Assembly: GCF_017104565.1 (NCBI RefSeq)
Contig: NZ_JAAGPD010000026.1
Span: 81,021 to 145,020 of the forward strand
Origin: Paraburkholderia sp. Tr-20389
GTDB taxonomy: Bacteria; Pseudomonadota; Gammaproteobacteria; Burkholderiales; Burkholderiaceae
Direction: 5' to 3'
Length of the DNA stretch: 64,000 nt
The notes below the pieces were generated by a model, which was not told the DNA's origin, made no database searches, and was given only the letters and a program-made list of their open reading frames with translations. This document shows, one piece after another, positions 19,598-28,834 of this stretch. Position numbers and translations under genes: made by a program. Positions within the stretch are counted from its first letter, which is position 1; every line of letters starts with the position of its first letter.

Positions 19598-20653
19598 ATG
19601 AGCCAGATCCAAACCGCACCGTTGCCCGTCACGCCGTCGAAGGCTGCTGCGGCCGCGGACGCTGCCGCATCGCGCTGGAAAGTCGCCGATGTCGCCGCGC
19701 TGTATGAACTGCCGTTCAACGACCTGCTGTTCCGCGCGCAACAGGTGCATCGCGAACACTTCGACGCGAATACCGTGCAACTCTCCACGCTGCTGTCGAT
19801 CAAGACGGGCGGCTGCGAGGAAGATTGCGCGTACTGTCCGCAATCGGTGCATCACGAGACCGGGCTGAAGGCCGAAAAGCTGATGGAAGTCGATGAGGTG
19901 CTGGCCGCCGCACGCGTCGCGAAGGAAAACGGCGCGACGCGTTTCTGCATGGGCGCCGCATGGCGCAACCCGAAAGACCGCCACCTCGAACCGATCAAGG
20001 ACATGATTCGCGGCGTGAAGTCGATGGGCCTCGAAACCTGCGTGACACTCGGCATGCTCGAGGCGCATCAGGCGCAAGCGCTGCGTGAGGCGGGTCTCGA
20101 CTACTACAACCACAACCTCGATACATCGCCCGAGTTCTACGGCCAGATCATTTCGACGCGCACGTATCAGGACCGGCTCGATACGCTCGAGCACGTGCGC
20201 GATGCGGGCATCAACGTGTGCTGCGGCGGTATCGTCGGACTCGGTGAGTCGCGTCGCGAACGTGCGGGGCTGATCGCGCAGCTCGCGAATATGGAGCCGT
20301 ATCCGGAGTCGGTGCCTATCAACAACCTCGTGCAGGTCGAGGGCACGCCGCTCACGGGGACGGAAGCGCTCGATCCGTTCGAATTCGTGCGGACGATCGC
20401 CGTTGCGCGTATCACGATGCCGCGCGCAATGGTGCGGTTGTCCGCCGGCCGCGAGCAAATGGATGAGGCGCTGCAGGCTATGTGCTTTCTCGCTGGGGCG
20501 AACTCGATTTTTTATGGCGATCAGTTGCTGACTACCAGCAATCCGCAGGCTGAGGCTGATCGCAAGTTGTTAGCCCGACTTGGGATTCGGGCTGAGGCGG
20601 CTCAGCAGATGCCGGTCGAGCGTGAGTGCTCGCATGGGTGTGACGGGCATTGA
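19598..20653 (+). CDS. bioB: Biotin synthase
   Basis: This is a 351-residue radical-SAM enzyme inserting sulfur into dethiobiotin. The SAM [4Fe-4S] cluster ligands are C73, C77 and C80 in [22 protein letters not shown] and [17 protein letters not shown] are family signatures and cover the [2Fe-2S] Arg/Cys ligands. Good AGGA spacing precedes the ATG. The last 60-70 codons switch from mostly GCC/GGC/CGC to many GCT, GGG and TTG codons as the gene approaches the repeat that begins at its stop. The protein still ends in a normal HGCDGH-like tail. Confidence 0.95.
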   Translation: MSQIQTAPLPVTPSKAAAAADAAASRWKVADVAALYELPFNDLLFRAQQVHREHFDANTVQLSTLLSIKTGGCEEDCAYCPQSVHHETGLKAEKLMEVDEVLAAARVAKENGATRFCMGAAWRNPKDRHLEPIKDMIRGVKSMGLETCVTLGMLEAHQAQALREAGLDYYNHNLDTSPEFYGQIISTRTYQDRLDTLEHVRDAGINVCCGGIVGLGESRRERAGLIAQLANMEPYPESVPINNLVQVEGTPLTGTEALDPFEFVRTIAVARITMPRAMVRLSAGREQMDEALQAMCFLAGANSIFYGDQLLTTSNPQAEADRKLLARLGIRAEAAQQMPVERECSHGCDGH

Positions 20654-20800
20654 TGAGCTGGCATCCGCGTATTGCTTCTGGTTCGTCAGCGTTGCCCCTG
20701 CGCGGGGCGGCACCTACTTTTCTTTGCAGCGGCAAAGAAAAGTAGGCAAAAGAAAGCCGCTCACACCGTCAGTTCTTGACGTCTACCCTCGGCCTCGCAA
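20653..20800 (+). repeat. Half copy of the dispersed composite repeat (copy A)
   Basis: From just before the bioB stop this sequence matches the left arm of the larger repeats at 48253 and 52859: the block GGCATCCGCG, a TTGCTTCTGGTT run, GTTGCCCCTG and GCGGGGCGGCACC. It then has a 15-bp perfect hairpin (20713-20746, arms CCTACTTTTCTTTGC and its complement around AGCG). The inner palindrome and right arm are missing. Small open frames across it look like by-products, not genes. Confidence 0.8.
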
Positions 20801-20947
20801 CGTCCCCATGCTTCCCACGGCAACGCTCTTTTCCTTGTTCGTTGCCGACGCTTGTGTGAATGTCTCACCTGATTCATACGGCTTCGCATCGGCGAATGCC
20901 CCGGTTGCTTCGAGGTGTGTCGGATGCGCCAATGCGTCACCCCTAAC

Positions 20948-20983
20948 AAAAAAGCCGCTTCGAGTTTCGAAGCGGCTTTTTCT
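20948..20983. terminator. Strong bidirectional intrinsic terminator
   Basis: A perfect stem (AAGCCGCTTCGA and its complement) with a three-base loop is bounded by A-run and T-run. It separates the biotin operon and repeat (+) from the convergent sulfate-binding protein gene (-). Confidence 0.9.
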
Positions 20984-21003
20984 TATCGCACGATGCGCTG
21001 TGC

Positions 21004-22029
21004 TTACTTCCGGTCGACGATGATCTGATCGAATGTGCCGCCGTCGGCGAAGTGGGTTTGCTGCGCCTTCTGCCAGCTGCCGAACACCTGTTCCACGGTG
21101 AACGTCTTCAACGGCTTGAACTCGCTCGCATGCTTCGCGAGCACAGCCGGGTCGCGCGGACGCAAGTGGTGCTGCGCAATGATCTCCTGCGCGGGCGCCG
21201 TGTACAGATAGTCGAGATACGCCTGCGCTTCCTTGCGCGTGCCACGCTTGTCGACCACCTTGTCGACGATCGTGACAGGCGGCTCAGCAAGAATGCTCAT
21301 CGACGGATACACCGCCTCGAAACTGCCCGCGCCCACGCCTGTGTCGATCAGCGATACTTCGTTTTCGAACGTTACCAGCACGTCGCCAATGCCCCGCTGC
21401 GTGAAGGTCGTCGTCGCGCCGCGGCCGCCCGTGTCGAGCACAGGCACGTTGCGGAAGATCGCCTTCTCGAAATCGAGCGCCTGCGCATCCGTCGCGCCGT
21501 TCTGCTTCTTGTAGCCCCACGCGGCCAGATACGTGTAGCGACCATTGCCCGCCGTCTTCGGATTCGGAATCACCACCTGCACGCCAGGCTTCGCCAGATC
21601 GTCCCAGTCCTTGATGTGCTTCGGATTACCCTTGCGCACAAGAAACACCATCGTCGTCGTGTAAGGCGCGCTGTTGTTCGGCAAACGCGCGCGCCAGTTG
21701 TCGGGAACGAGATGCCCGCGCTCGGCCAGCAAGTCGATATCGTTCGGCTGGTTCATCGTCACCACGTCGGCCTGCAACCCCTGCAGCACCGACAGCGCCT
21801 GCGCACTCGATGCCCCGTGCGACTGTTTGATCGCCACCGTCTCGCCGCTTTTCTGCCTGTATGCCGCGACGAACGCCGTGTTGATGTCCTTGTAAAGTTC
21901 GCGCGTTACGTCATACGACACGTTCAACAGCGATGCTTCGGCATGCGCGCTCTGCGCGGCGCCGAGCGCAAGCGCCAAAGCCATGAAGCCGGCCGCGAAC
22001 CTGCGCGTTTGATCCCCTCTGCCTGCCAT
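21004..22029 (-). CDS. Sulfate/thiosulfate ABC transporter binding protein
   Basis: This is a 341-residue periplasmic receptor (Sbp/CysP family). The ATG at 22029 follows GGGGAAAAG and starts a signal peptide with a basic MAGRGDQTRR head and a hydrophobic core ending AQSAHAEA. The mature protein starts SLLNVSYDVTRELYKDIN, the family N-terminus. KQSHGASSAQA and NPKTAGNGRYTYLAAWGY are the oxyanion-binding segments. No CysT/W/A genes are next to it, so it must work with a transporter encoded elsewhere. Confidence 0.92.
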   Translation of the reverse strand: MAGRGDQTRRFAAGFMALALALGAAQSAHAEASLLNVSYDVTRELYKDINTAFVAAYRQKSGETVAIKQSHGASSAQALSVLQGLQADVVTMNQPNDIDLLAERGHLVPDNWRARLPNNSAPYTTTMVFLVRKGNPKHIKDWDDLAKPGVQVVIPNPKTAGNGRYTYLAAWGYKKQNGATDAQALDFEKAIFRNVPVLDTGGRGATTTFTQRGIGDVLVTFENEVSLIDTGVGAGSFEAVYPSMSILAEPPVTIVDKVVDKRGTRKEAQAYLDYLYTAPAQEIIAQHHLRPRDPAVLAKHASEFKPLKTFTVEQVFGSWQKAQQTHFADGGTFDQIIVDRK

Positions 22030-22392
22030 CTTTTCCCCGCTCGTCAATGATGAAGCATGTGGCCGCCACGACGCGGCTGGAGCAGCGATTCTAGCGGATC
22101 GCTTGTTGCGACTCCTGGAAACATCGGCCGGACTTCCTATACCTTCCGGCCAGGTTTCCCGGCATGTCAGCCACGCGTACGATCGGTTCATCACGTCGCT
22201 CACAAATTGCGGATCGTCGCGTAACAACGTGATTGCACGTGGTTCATCTGCCAGGTTTCTGATCAAAAAGAACCCTGTTTAAGAAGGAATTTGCTTAGGA
22301 TGGTGTCGATGGAAACGTTAGAAAAACCTCTTGCGAAGCGCCGCTTTCACGCGCTTCGACTCATTCACGGCGGTGTCAATTTGGAGGCACGC
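22030..22392. other. Intergenic region between divergent genes
   Basis: About 360 bases lie between the sulfate-binding protein start (-) and the small coiled-coil gene (+). It must hold both promoters. I could not pick a convincing -35/-10 pair for either and see no hairpin or repeat. Confidence 0.45.
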
Positions 22393-22623
22393 ATGACCCG
22401 AGCTGAAACCACAATCGAACACATTCTCCAGGATCTCGAAGACATCAAACGGGAAATGCGCGAGTTGAAGGCTTATGTCGACGAGCGGTTCCGTCTGTTT
22501 GAAGCAAAGATGGACGCGCGGTTCAGCGCGCTTGAATCCTCCATGCGCACCGAATTCCGCTTGCTATGGGCTGCGAATTTCGCGCTCGCCGGCATTCTCG
22601 CGAAGGGCTTTCACTGGATCTGA
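22393..22623 (+). CDS. Small coiled-coil protein with C-terminal membrane segment
   Basis: This is a 76-residue protein, not assigned to a named family. The ATG at 22393 has GGAGG 5-6 bases upstream; an in-frame start at 22291 is possible but lacks such a site. Residues 5-55 are a heptad-like charged helix (QDLEDIKREMRELKAYVDER, then FRLFEAKMDARF), and the last 20 (LLWAANFALAGILAKGF) form a short hydrophobic anchor. The layout resembles small XhlA- or DUF1640-like membrane-tethered coiled coils. The function is unknown. Confidence 0.65.
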   Translation: MTRAETTIEHILQDLEDIKREMRELKAYVDERFRLFEAKMDARFSALESSMRTEFRLLWAANFALAGILAKGFHWI

Positions 22624-22647
22624 AACCGCGGCACCGCATCGCTCGCG

Positions 22648-23250
22648 CTAGCTGAATACCTGCGTGGCAAGTTCCTCGGCTTCATCCTGAAAGCGCAGCG
22701 GCGCGGCGCAGTGCGCGAGCGTATCGACCAGGTACTTCGCGCGCGGCCACGGGCCATAGCCCGCCGCCGTGTTGATATGACCCGCGTCGCCAAGATTGAC
22801 GAAGGCGCTGCCCAGATGCGTCGCCAGCTCGCGTGCACCCGCAAGCGGCATCCACGGGTCGGTCTCGCTGCCGATCAGGATGGAAGGCACGCCTAGACGG
22901 CGTGCATCGAACGCACCTGCAAACTCGAACTTCTTCGGGCTGGCGGGCGCCACGAACAGCACACCGGCAATATCGGCGGCCGGCACGCCTTGCTGCAACG
23001 CGTGCGCAGTCGCAAGGCAACCAAAGCTATGCGCGGCCAGCACGAACGGACCGCGCTCGCGCGCCAGCAGATCGCGAACGGACTGCGCCCATCGCGCAAG
23101 ATTCGGTGTATCCCAATCCGCCTGCTCGACGCGCAACGAACGCGGAAACTGACGTTCGAGCCACGTCTGCCAATGCGCGCCTTCGCTGCCGTGCAAACCA
23201 GGCACGGTCACGAGCCGCGGCGGCCAGATCGATTGGGTGCACGAAAACAT
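22648..23250 (-). CDS. RBBP9/YdeN-family serine hydrolase
   Basis: This is a 200-residue alpha/beta hydrolase. The N-terminal RLVTVPGLHGSEGAHWQTWLE is the RBBP9/YdeN signature, and AAHSFGCLA is the nucleophile elbow with Ser. The DPWMPL Asp and the DAGHINT His complete the triad. The ATG at 23250 is chosen because the fold begins at once; a much longer upstream frame has no family content. The substrate is unknown. Confidence 0.87.
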   Translation of the reverse strand: MFSCTQSIWPPRLVTVPGLHGSEGAHWQTWLERQFPRSLRVEQADWDTPNLARWAQSVRDLLARERGPFVLAAHSFGCLATAHALQQGVPAADIAGVLFVAPASPKKFEFAGAFDARRLGVPSILIGSETDPWMPLAGARELATHLGSAFVNLGDAGHINTAAGYGPWPRAKYLVDTLAHCAAPLRFQDEAEELATQVFS

Positions 23251-23494
23251 GATTCTTTCCTCGCTACGGGAATCCTGGAAATCATTGTCGCGTGGGCGGC
23301 GCCCGGCCCGAACCAATTTTTCCTGCTTTGCATATCGCCGTGCCGCGGCGCAGGCTCGCGCGTGTCCGTCTTTGCCACTCCTCGCCGGCGGCAACGGGCG
23401 CGACCGGCTGCGAAAAAGTAGAATGAAGCTTGTCCATAAAAGCAGCCCTTGCTGAATCGACGCAAGGCTCGACGGCAACGCTCAACGGTCACGC

Positions 23495-24436
23495 ATGAAA
23501 GTCCTGTACTACACACCGCAATCCGATGCCGACGTCTGGCTGCGCGACCTGTCGCGCGCGCTGCCCGGCGCCGACCTGCGCGTCTGGCAAGCGGGCGATA
23601 CCGCGCCTGCCGACATCGCCATCGTCTGGAAGCCGCCGCGCGACATGCTTGCCGGCCGCAGCGATCTGCGCGCGATCTTCAATCTGGGTGCCGGCGTCGA
23701 CGCCATCCTGAAGCTCGAACGCGATCACCCAGGCACGCTGCCGCGTAATGCGCAACTCGTGCGGCTCGAAGATACGGGTATGGCGCGACAGATGTCCGAG
23801 TACGTCACACACGCCGTGCTGCGCTACATGCGCCGCTTCGACGAATACGACCAGCTGAAAGCAGAGCGCCGCTGGCATGTGCTCGAACCGCACGCGCGCG
23901 AAACCTTCACGGTCGGCGTGCTCGGTCTCGGTGTGCTCGGCTCGCACGTGGCGAGGTCGCTCGCACCGCTCGGCCTTCCTGTGCGAGGTTTCAGTCGCAG
24001 CGCGCGTGAGATCGAAGGCGTCGATACGTTCGCGGGCGAAGCTCAGTTCGACGCGTTCCTCGATGGCGTCAAGGTGCTCGTCAATCTGCTCCCGCATACG
24101 CCCGACACGAATGGTGTGCTGAACGCGCGCAATCTGTCGAAGCTGGCACGCGGCGCGTACCTCGTGAACATCGCTCGCGGCGCGCATCTCGTCGAACAGG
24201 ACTTGCTCGATGCATTGGAGCAAGGCCGGATTGCCGCGGCCACGCTCGATGTATTCGTGGAAGAACCGCTCCCCGCCGAGCATCCGTTCTGGAAGCATCC
24301 GCGCATATCCATCACGCCGCATATCTCGGCGTTGACGCTGCGCGAAGAGAGCGTCGTGCAGATCGCGCAAAAAATCAGCGCGTTGATGCGCGGCGAGCCG
24401 ATCGGCGGAATCGTCGATATCGAACGCGGATATTGA
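23495..24436 (+). CDS. D-2-hydroxyacid dehydrogenase, GhrA-like
   Basis: This is a 313-residue NAD(P)H-dependent reductase of glyoxylate or hydroxypyruvate type. The Rossmann motif is GVLGLGVLGSHVA, the NADP-favouring loop is FSRSAREIEG, and the substrate Arg is in VNIARGAHLV. The catalytic Glu is in DVFVEEPLP and the His in ITPHISALT. Length and the Ser/Arg-rich cofactor loop fit the GhrA subgroup. It is followed by HMG-CoA lyase after a 116-base gap. Confidence 0.9.
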   Translation: MKVLYYTPQSDADVWLRDLSRALPGADLRVWQAGDTAPADIAIVWKPPRDMLAGRSDLRAIFNLGAGVDAILKLERDHPGTLPRNAQLVRLEDTGMARQMSEYVTHAVLRYMRRFDEYDQLKAERRWHVLEPHARETFTVGVLGLGVLGSHVARSLAPLGLPVRGFSRSAREIEGVDTFAGEAQFDAFLDGVKVLVNLLPHTPDTNGVLNARNLSKLARGAYLVNIARGAHLVEQDLLDALEQGRIAAATLDVFVEEPLPAEHPFWKHPRISITPHISALTLREESVVQIAQKISALMRGEPIGGIVDIERGY

Positions 24437-24552
24437 CGACGACAAGAGCCGATCACGCCAACATCCAGATAGACACGCAAGCCAGCATCACGTGACTTGC
24501 ACAGGACGAAAGTCGGCGTCATGCCGCCGATGCCCGTCAACAGGAGACAGAC

Positions 24553-25479
24553 ATGGCCATGCCACAAGCAGTGAAAATCGTCGAAGTCGGTCCGCGTGAC
24601 GGACTGCAGAACGAAAAGGAATTCGTGCCGACCGAGGTCAAGATCGAACTGATCAATCGCCTGTCGGCGGCCGGGTTCAGAAATGTCGAAGCGGCTTCGT
24701 TCGTGTCGCCGAAATGGGTGCCGCAGATGGCCGACGGCGCAGAGGTGATGGCGGGCATCGCGCGCCACGCCGGCACGATCTACTCGGTGCTGACACCGAA
24801 CCTGCGGGGCTTCGAAGGCGCTGTCGCCGCGCATGCCGACGAGATCGTGATCTTCGGTGCGGCCAGCGAAGCGTTCTCGCAGAAGAACATCAATTGCAGT
24901 ATCGCGGAAAGCATCGAGCGCTTCGTGCCCGTCGCGCAAGCCGCGAAAGACAAAGGCATCCGCATTCGCGGCAGCGTGTCGTGCTCGCTCGGCTGTCCGT
25001 ATCAGGGCGAAGTGCCCGTCGCGTCGGTGGTCGACGTGGTCGAGCGTTTTGCCGCGCTCGGTTGCGACGAGATCGATATCGCCGACACGATCGGCGTCGG
25101 CACACCGAAGCGCACGCGCGAAGTGTTGGCCGCCGTCACGCAGGTCTTTCCGCGCGAGCGTCTGTCCGGACATTTCCACGATACCTATGGCCAGGCGCTC
25201 GCGAACATCTACGCGGCGCTGCAGGAAGGCATCGAGATTTATCATGCCTCGGTCGCGGGGCTAGGCGGCTGTCCTTACGCGAAGGGCGCGACGGGCAACG
25301 TCGCGACGGAAGACGTGCTGTATCTGATGAACGGCCTCGGTATCGAGACAGGCATCGATCTCGCGCAGGTCGTCGAGATCGGCGATTTCATCTCGACCTC
25401 GATCGGCCGGCCGAACGTGTCGCGCGCGGGCAAGGCGCTGCTGGCAAAAGCGCGCAGCGAAAAAACCAACTGCGTTTGA
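24553..25479 (+). CDS. mvaB: Hydroxymethylglutaryl-CoA lyase
   Basis: This is a 308-residue TIM-barrel lyase splitting HMG-CoA into acetyl-CoA and acetoacetate, the last step of leucine degradation. The N-terminal metal/catalytic segment EVGPRDGLQNE, the HFHDTYGQ metal histidines and the GLGGCPYAKGATGN cysteine loop are intact. It starts after an AGGAGACAG site. It heads a run of five closely spaced or overlapping genes to 27648. The other leucine-pathway genes are not in the window. Confidence 0.93.
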   Translation: MAMPQAVKIVEVGPRDGLQNEKEFVPTEVKIELINRLSAAGFRNVEAASFVSPKWVPQMADGAEVMAGIARHAGTIYSVLTPNLRGFEGAVAAHADEIVIFGAASEAFSQKNINCSIAESIERFVPVAQAAKDKGIRIRGSVSCSLGCPYQGEVPVASVVDVVERFAALGCDEIDIADTIGVGTPKRTREVLAAVTQVFPRERLSGHFHDTYGQALANIYAALQEGIEIYHASVAGLGGCPYAKGATGNVATEDVLYLMNGLGIETGIDLAQVVEIGDFISTSIGRPNVSRAGKALLAKARSEKTNCV

Positions 25480-25500
25480 TTGATTTCAGGAACGAACAAC

Positions 25501-26034
25501 ATGTCGGATAACGCAACCGTACGACAACCCTCTCACACGCCCGAGCTGGATGCGCTGCCCGATTCGGCGCGGCGCGTCGCGCTGCTGCTGCGCGAACGCG
25601 GCCACGCCGGACATGTCGTGATGTTGCCGGAAACGGGCAAGACGTCGGCGGAAGCGGCGGCGGGTCTCGGCTGCTCGATCGCACAGATCGCCAAGTCGAT
25701 TCTGTTTCGCCGCCGCGAAGACGATGCGCCCGTGCTGATCGTCGCGAGCGGTGCGAATCGCGTCGACGAAAAGAAGGTCGCGGCGCAGGTCGGCGACATC
25801 GCGCGCGCGGACGCGAAGTTCGTGCGTGAGAAGACTGGCTATGCGATCGGCGGCGTGTGCCCGATCGGTCACGCAACGCCACCCGTCACGCTGATCGACG
25901 CTGATCTCTTCACGCTGGACAGCCTGTGGGCCGCCGCCGGCCACCCGCATGCGGTGTTCAATCTGACGCCGCAGGAACTGGCCGCGCTGACGGGCGCGCC
26001 CATTGTCGACGTGGCGTTGCGCGAATCGGCATGA
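25501..26034 (+). CDS. YbaK/ProX-type aminoacyl-tRNA deacylase
   Basis: This is a 177-residue editing-domain protein that hydrolyses mischarged aminoacyl-tRNA. Signature parts are IAKSILFR, the lysine in ANRVDEKKVA, and the GYAIGGVCPIGH glycine loop. I chose the ATG at 25501, 21 bases after the HMG-CoA lyase stop, rather than an in-frame codon overlapping that stop. Whether it clears Cys-tRNA-Pro or Ala-tRNA-Pro is not visible. It overlaps the next ATG by four bases. Confidence 0.88.
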   Translation: MSDNATVRQPSHTPELDALPDSARRVALLLRERGHAGHVVMLPETGKTSAEAAAGLGCSIAQIAKSILFRRREDDAPVLIVASGANRVDEKKVAAQVGDIARADAKFVREKTGYAIGGVCPIGHATPPVTLIDADLFTLDSLWAAAGHPHAVFNLTPQELAALTGAPIVDVALRESA

Positions 26035-26279
26035 CGGCTGACACCGCACTCATGCAAGCAACGGCGCAAGACATCGCGCCCGTTCCGTCGCCCTGCATCA
26101 ACGTGTGCCGGATGGACAAGGCCACCGGACTGTGCGAAGGCTGCCTGCGCACGATCGACGAAATCGCGAAGTGGTCTTCGTTCGACGACGCGGCAAAGCG
26201 CGCGGTCTGGGATGAAATCGAAACGCGTCACGCTGACATCATGTCGAAGCAGGCAGACAGGCGCGAGGCGAAGACATGA
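26031..26279 (+). CDS. DUF1289 small cysteine-motif protein
   Basis: This is an 82-residue protein with the DUF1289 pattern PCINVCRMDKATGLCEGCLRT, giving C-x3-C...C-x2-C, followed by EIAKWSSF. The four cysteines probably bind a metal ion. The function of the family is unknown. It is coupled on both sides by ATGA overlaps, to the YbaK-like gene and to the MaoC-like gene. An alternative in-frame start is the Met at 26052. Confidence 0.85.
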   Translation: MTADTALMQATAQDIAPVPSPCINVCRMDKATGLCEGCLRTIDEIAKWSSFDDAAKRAVWDEIETRHADIMSKQADRREAKT

Positions 26280-26731
26280 ATACGCCGCCGCGCGTCGTCA
26301 CGATTGGCGAGACCTTCTGCGCGACGCTGAACCTCTCGGCCGACTCGATCAAATCGTTCGCGACCACGGTCAACGATCTGAATCCGCTGCATCATGACGA
26401 GGCTTACGCGGCGCAAAGCCGCTTCGGCGGATTGATCGCTTCGGGCACGCAGCCGACCGCGCATTTCATGGCGCTGCTCGCCACGCACTTTTCCACTTAT
26501 GCGCAGCCGCTCGGACTCGAGTTCGACATCAAGCTGAAGAAGGCCGTGCATAGCGGCGACACGCTGACGATGACATGGCGCGTCGTCAGCGCGTTCTGGA
26601 AAGCGAGCCTCAATGGCGACCTGACGCAGCTAGAAGGAAACGTCGTCAATCAACGCGCCGAAACGGTGGTGATCGGCAAGTCGACGATACTCGTGATGCC
26701 GAAGCCCGCTGCGCAGGAAGGCGCTGCATGA
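26276..26731 (+). CDS. MaoC-like hot-dog hydratase/dehydratase
   Basis: This is a 151-residue single hot-dog-fold protein. The hydratase motif is TVNDLNPLHHDEAYA, with the catalytic Asp and His, followed by FGGLIASGTQPTAHFMA. It probably hydrates enoyl-CoA or a related thioester. It overlaps DUF1289 by four bases and the next MBL gene by four bases, so all are made from one mRNA. Confidence 0.88.
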   Translation: MNTPPRVVTIGETFCATLNLSADSIKSFATTVNDLNPLHHDEAYAAQSRFGGLIASGTQPTAHFMALLATHFSTYAQPLGLEFDIKLKKAVHSGDTLTMTWRVVSAFWKASLNGDLTQLEGNVVNQRAETVVIGKSTILVMPKPAAQEGAA

Positions 26732-27648
26732 TCGCGCTGCCTGCGTCGATACGCGTGTTCGAACGCGGCTGGCTGTCGTCGAACAATGTGCTGCTCGTCG
26801 ACGACGCATGCGCGGCACTCGTCGATACGGGCTACGCGTCGCACGCGGCGCAGACGGTCGCGCTCGTGCGGCATGCGCTCGGCGAGCGTCCGCTCGATCT
26901 GATCGTCAACACCCATCTGCATTCGGATCACTGCGGCGGCAACGCGCAATTGCAGGCAACGTGGCCGTGCAAGACGCTGATTCCATCGACGGAAGCCGAT
27001 GCCGTTCGCGAATGGGACGAAACGCGCCTGACTTTTCGCGCGACAGGCCAGTTCTGCGAGCCTTTCGCATTTTCAGGCACGATCCAGCCGGGCACGCGGC
27101 TGACGCTTGGCGGGCTCACCTGGGACGTGCTTGGTGCGCCGGGTCATGATCCGCATTCTCTGATGCTCTACTGCGCCGAACATCAGTTGCTGATCAGCGC
27201 CGACGCGCTGTGGGAAAACGGCTTCGGCGTGATCTTTCCCGAACTCGAAGGTGAAAGCGGATTCGCCGAGCAACAGGCTGTGCTCGAACTGATCGGCACG
27301 CTCGATGTAAAAACGGTGATTCCCGGCCACGGCGCGCCATTTTCCGATGTGCACGCGGCGCTCGACCGCGCGCTGTCGCGTGTGACGTGGCTGCGCGCCG
27401 ATCCCGCACGCAACGCGAAGAACGCGCTGAAAGTGTTGATCGTGTTCAAGCTGCTCGACGCGCGCAGGATGTCTTTCGAAACGTTACTGCGCATGGTCGA
27501 TGAAGCGAGCGTGATGCGAGCGGCCGCGTCGATGCTGAAGCCGCGCAGCGCGTGGTCTGCGTTGCTGCGTGAACTGGTCGAAGGATTGGCGGTGGACAAC
27601 GGTCCGTTGCAATTCGACGGCGAGCAAATCAGTGCGCGCGCCGAATGA
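26728..27648 (+). CDS. MBL-fold metallo-hydrolase
   Basis: This is a 306-residue metallo-beta-lactamase-fold enzyme. The metal motif NTHLHSDHCGGN matches HxHxDH, with later ligands in APGHDPHS, the Asp of ISADALWE and VIPGHGAP. The ATG at 26728 overlaps the MaoC stop; the longer upstream frame is non-coding-like. It is the last of five overlapping genes that begin with HMG-CoA lyase. Thioester or lactone hydrolysis is plausible but not shown. Confidence 0.88.
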   Translation: MIALPASIRVFERGWLSSNNVLLVDDACAALVDTGYASHAAQTVALVRHALGERPLDLIVNTHLHSDHCGGNAQLQATWPCKTLIPSTEADAVREWDETRLTFRATGQFCEPFAFSGTIQPGTRLTLGGLTWDVLGAPGHDPHSLMLYCAEHQLLISADALWENGFGVIFPELEGESGFAEQQAVLELIGTLDVKTVIPGHGAPFSDVHAALDRALSRVTWLRADPARNAKNALKVLIVFKLLDARRMSFETLLRMVDEASVMRAAASMLKPRSAWSALLRELVEGLAVDNGPLQFDGEQISARAE

Positions 27649-27705
27649 TTTCGTGAGACGAAGCCGCGCTGATCAACAGGACGGGCGGCATCGCGAACGG
27701 ACGTA

Positions 27706-27741
27706 CAAAAAGAAAGCCGCTCGGCTTTCAGTTCGAGCGGC
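27706..27741 (-). terminator. Intrinsic terminator on the minus strand
   Basis: GCCGCTCG (27716-27723) pairs with CGAGCGGC (27734-27741). On the minus strand the hairpin is followed by TTTCTTTTT, so it suits the EamA gene ending at 27881. No T-run follows on the plus strand. Confidence 0.65.
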
Positions 27742-27880
27742 GTAATTATGTTGACGTGATCAGCGTCGAAGAAATAATACCTGTGCGCACCTTTCGAACG
27801 CATCGGTGATTTCCCTACAGATTCTTTAACGTCCGGCCTGACGCCTTATTCGGAATCCGTACTATCGGTATGAACTACCG

Positions 27881-28783
27881 TTATATCGAGTAACGCCGCG
27901 CGGGCACGATACGCCAGCCGAGATTCACGCCCGCCGCGGCGAGCAGGATCAGCACGGCGCCGAGCACCTGAATCCATGCGAGCTTCTGTCCGAACGCGAC
28001 GCGGTCCACGACGATGGCCACGACCGGATAGATGAAAGACAGTGCGCCCGTCATCGCCGTCGGCAGCTTCTGGATCGCGCCGTACAGCAGCACGTACATG
28101 ATTCCCGTGTTCACGACTCCGAGCGTGACGAGTTGCAGCCAGTGCGTTGCCGTCGAAGGCAACGCGTCGTACTGTACGAACGGCGCGAGCACGACGACGC
28201 CCGTCGTCACGGTGATCAGCGCGATAAGGTGCGGCGGCGTGTTCTTCAAGTGCTTTGTGATGATCGACGAGACGGCATACAGGAACGCCGCGCCGACCGC
28301 GTACGCGACGCCTTGCAGATATTGCCCAGGCACCGCGAGCACGGCCGGCTCGACTTTCACGACGAACACGAGGCCGACGAACGCTATCAGCAGCCACACG
28401 ACCGTCGACGCCGTCACGCGTTCGCGGAACACCAGCGCGCCCAGTGCGACGAGCATGAACGGCTGCGTGCTGTAGACCGTCGTCGCCATCGATATCGACG
28501 CGCGCGAGTACGCGGCGAACAGCAACACCCAGTTCGCGACGATGGCCGCGCTGCCGAGCGTCGCCAGCGCGACCATCTTCCACGAGAACAGTTTGCGCTT
28601 GAGCAGGCCGCGCGCTGCGCAGATCAGCAGCAATGTCGCGCCGCCGAACAGGCATCGGAAGAAAGCGACGTTCAGCGCCGATTGCTGCGACGAAACGACC
28701 AGCCAGCCTATCGTTCCCGACATCAGCATCGCCAGAGTCATCTCGAACGCGCCGCGCCGCACTTCATTGCCTGTCGCCATCAC
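27881..28783 (-). CDS. EamA/DMT-family transporter
   Basis: This is a 300-residue inner-membrane protein with about ten hydrophobic helices in two EamA repeats; the second starts near YLQGVAYAVGAAFLYAVSSI. The conserved VNTGIMYVLLYGAIQKLP and a proline in the ninth helix (LSFIYPVVAI) fit metabolite or amino-acid exporters. It is divergent from an Lrp/AsnC regulator across a gap with an inverted repeat, an arrangement common for amino-acid efflux controlled by its own sensor. The substrate is unknown. Confidence 0.88.
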   Translation of the reverse strand: MMATGNEVRRGAFEMTLAMLMSGTIGWLVVSSQQSALNVAFFRCLFGGATLLLICAARGLLKRKLFSWKMVALATLGSAAIVANWVLLFAAYSRASISMATTVYSTQPFMLVALGALVFRERVTASTVVWLLIAFVGLVFVVKVEPAVLAVPGQYLQGVAYAVGAAFLYAVSSIITKHLKNTPPHLIALITVTTGVVVLAPFVQYDALPSTATHWLQLVTLGVVNTGIMYVLLYGAIQKLPTAMTGALSFIYPVVAIVVDRVAFGQKLAWIQVLGAVLILLAAAGVNLGWRIVPARRYSI

Positions 28784-28798
28784 ACTCTCCGCGAAGAA

Positions 28799-28834
28799 TC
28801 ACATCCTGCGGTCAGTGTAATTAATCGGATGTGA
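28799..28834. promoter_or_regulatory. Inverted repeat between eamA-type and lrp-type genes
   Basis: TCACATCC (28799-28806) and GGATGTGA (28827-28834) are exact complements 20 bases apart. A second smaller inverted pair, TTCAC/GTGAA, lies at 28869-28885 just before the regulator start. The position between divergent genes suggests binding by the Lrp-type protein. Confidence 0.5.

Noticed and set aside
20580-21023. 147-codon frame across bioB end, repeat and terminator
   Set aside because: It overlaps a real gene end and a terminator hairpin, and contains the repeat-derived peptide.
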